NCBI GenBank assembly: GCA_002435875.1
Contig: DIVN01000002.1
Span: 12,593 to 19,663, forward strand
DNA: 7,071 nucleotides
Source: Anaerolineales bacterium UBA6131
Lineage (GTDB): Bacteria; Chloroflexota; Anaerolineae; UBA2200
Reading direction: 5' to 3'
In this document: one piece after another, positions 5,743 to 7,071 of the stretch
Layout: the number at the start of each line of letters is the position of its first letter
Position numbering within the stretch: the stretch's first letter is position 1
Translations under genes and position numbers: made by a program
Notes under the pieces: model-generated
Told to the model about the DNA's origin: nothing
The model's input: only the letters and a program-made list of their open reading frames with translations
The model's database searches: none

Positions 5743-7071
5743 CTACCAGTCTAGACGCGCATGCCCCCACGAGCCAGACGGCATCTGCATGTACTTATCG
5801 AGTCCTGCGCGCTGGACCGTCGCTTCGGCCTCGTGCTGGGCGGCCGTCAGGATGCTTTCTTCATCGACGGTGAGGACCCGGCGGTTCTCCATAATCACGC
5901 GCCCATCGACAATGACAGACTCGACATCGTTCCCGACAGCTTCGTATACCAAGCGGTGAGGGATCATGAACTCGGGCGCCAGGTGGGGCTGTCTCATGTT
6001 CACGATCGCAACATCGGCCTTCTTGCCTGGCTCCAATGAGCCAAGTTCATCTTCCCAGCCAAGCGCCCGGGCAGCATCAATGGTGATCATCTCCAGCAGC
6101 TTGCCGACCGGCATGTAGAATTGGTCCCGGAAATGGAGCTGCTGGACAAACTGCGCCTTGCGCATGGCTTGGAACGGATCAAACGTGCTCGTCGGCGCTG
6201 TGCCGTCAGTGGTTACGGCTACGGTGACGCCCGCGTCGAGCAGCTCTGGAACTGGACAGCGTGCGCGTAATTGCGTCTTGCCGGGAGAGTGACCAACCCT
6301 CGTGTCTGTCTTGCCCAGAATGCGAATCTCATCCGGAGATAGCCCGATGCAGTGCTGCAGCAGCACATCTGGGCCCAGCAGTCCAAACTCGTCCCTTGCC
6401 GCTAGCCTGACCATCCCTCCGAAAGCGTCCGAGTGGATGCGCGTGTTGTGCTTCTCGGCAAGGTCTCGTACTGCTCGTGATTGTTGACGATCAAAAGGCT
6501 CCAGCGACTCGGCAAGGTCGATTGGTGTCGGGTCTGAAGAGCTCATCGACGGGACAATTAGGAACGGAGTGACATGCACACGGATGCGGTCGTTCGCACC
6601 ATGGTGCCAGGCCTTGATCACCTCTGCGGTGGCAGCGAGGGTCTCTTCCAGGTCCAGCTCACGGTCCACACGCTTTCCATCGGCCCATCTGCTGAACTTG
6701 TGGGGCCATGGGGGATTACACGGACCAACCGCAACGACCTCGCGAATTCCGACCTCCGCATACGCGCGAGCGTGGTTGCTTGCCATGATCGGATCGTCGC
6801 TGCGTGGTTGAGAACCAATGACACACAACCCACAAGTGACCCCGAACTTTAGTCGTTCTAACGCTGAGAGGCGACCTTCTATGTACCAGAACTCATCCGT
6901 AGTGTGGTGCAAGTAGACGTCGGTTACGATGCCTCCCCAGCGGGAAGGCAGATCAGAGGCAACGGTCTTCAGAAGTGAGTGGCCGGCGTGCCCGTGGGCA
7001 TCGATGAGACCTGGCATGATTACCCGGTGCGAGCAGTCCCAAACCCGCTTCGCCTGGTAGCGACTCTCGAG
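5743..7071 (-). CDS. Amidohydrolase (TRZ/ATZ/cytosine-deaminase type), N-terminus cut by window edge
   Basis: A second amidohydrolase superfamily enzyme. The frame is open through the window end, with 18 residues visible before the Met encoded at 7017. That Met is internal, the M of the family motif VIMPGLIDAHGH, so the true start and the short N-terminal sandwich lie outside. Numbering from that Met, the metal motif is H8-G-H10. Later candidate ligands are H195 in RIHSDAFGG, H222 in LLQHCIGLS, and D271 in VTTDGTAP; VGHSPGKTQL (241-250) is the substrate loop. The end is LEPGKKADVAIVN then VDGRVIMENRRVLTVDEESI. Position 197 is D in HSDAF, where many relatives have HxxE or HxAE. It is distantly paralogous to the other amidohydrolase in the window. 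It is the first gene visible in the run and lies 113 bases before allE. Substrate unknown; a cyclic or linear ureide or an amidine is plausible (inference). Confidence 0.88.
   Translation of the reverse strand, partial: LESRYQAKRVWDCSHRVIMPGLIDAHGHAGHSLLKTVASDLPSRWGGIVTDVYLHHTTDEFWYIEGRLSALERLKFGVTCGLCVIGSQPRSDDPIMASNHARAYAEVGIREVVAVGPCNPPWPHKFSRWADGKRVDRELDLEETLAATAEVIKAWHHGANDRIRVHVTPFLIVPSMSSSDPTPIDLAESLEPFDRQQSRAVRDLAEKHNTRIHSDAFGGMVRLAARDEFGLLGPDVLLQHCIGLSPDEIRILGKTDTRVGHSPGKTQLRARCPVPELLDAGVTVAVTTDGTAPTSTFDPFQAMRKAQFVQQLHFRDQFYMPVGKLLEMITIDAARALGWEDELGSLEPGKKADVAIVNMRQPHLAPEFMIPHRLVYEAVGNDVESVIVDGRVIMENRRVLTVDEESILTAAQHEAEATVQRAGLDKYMQMPSGSWGHARLDW

Noticed and set aside
4853..5770. A 305-residue version of AllE starting at ATG 5770
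   Set aside because: It would overlap the preceding gene by 28 bases, lacks a binding site, and adds 47 residues unlike AllE. The TTG at 5629 has a strong Shine-Dalgarno.
5295..5959. Two overlapping plus-strand ORFs of about 190 codons
   Set aside because: Both are antisense to allE and the first amidohydrolase gene, and their translations are low-complexity and motif-free.
7066..7071. CTCGAG (XhoI site) exactly at the window end
   Set aside because: Could reflect a cloning or window boundary, but a six-base match is not evidence of biology.

Overview
The window is a GC-rich bacterial fragment (high 50s % GC by eye). It holds six protein genes, all read from the minus strand and separated by 44 to 113 bases, so it looks like one operon or a run of closely linked genes. 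Transcription goes from high to low coordinates. Both edge genes are cut by the window ends. Start codons have strong AGGAGG-type ribosome binding sites. No RNA genes, mobile elements or CRISPR arrays were seen. The lineage cannot be fixed from this sequence; a Chloroflexota-, Firmicutes- or Actinobacteria-like genome would fit, but that is a guess.

In order of transcription the genes are: (1) an amidohydrolase of the TRZ/ATZ/cytosine-deaminase type, missing its N-terminus (7071-5743); (2) a bicupin matching (S)-ureidoglycine aminohydrolase, AllE/YlbA (5629-4853, TTG start); (3) a carbamoyltransferase of the N-acetylornithine carbamoyltransferase/YgeW branch (4803-3754); (4) a DAO-family FAD-dependent amine or amino-acid oxidoreductase (3686-2505); (5) a second carbamoyltransferase, of the aspartate carbamoyltransferase branch (2413-1415); (6) a second amidohydrolase, missing its C-terminus (1370-1).

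The best anchored gene is allE. Its four expected metal ligands (E, H, H, Q) have exactly the spacing of the plant enzyme. This places the cluster in ureide (purine or allantoin-derived) nitrogen catabolism. Both carbamoyltransferases keep the carbamoyl-phosphate site but have lost residues that bind the normal second substrate. The inference is that they run in the catabolic direction, splitting a ureido compound with phosphate to give carbamoyl phosphate for ATP synthesis by a carbamate kinase outside the window. The amidohydrolases would open rings or deaminate upstream intermediates, and the flavoenzyme would oxidise an amino or ureido-acid intermediate. The set (two different non-canonical carbamoyltransferases, AllE, a DAO flavoenzyme and two amidohydrolases) is not a standard all operon and resembles only in part the E. 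coli ygeW-ssnA purine locus. It is the candidate undescribed system here. The chemistry of every step except AllE is inferred.
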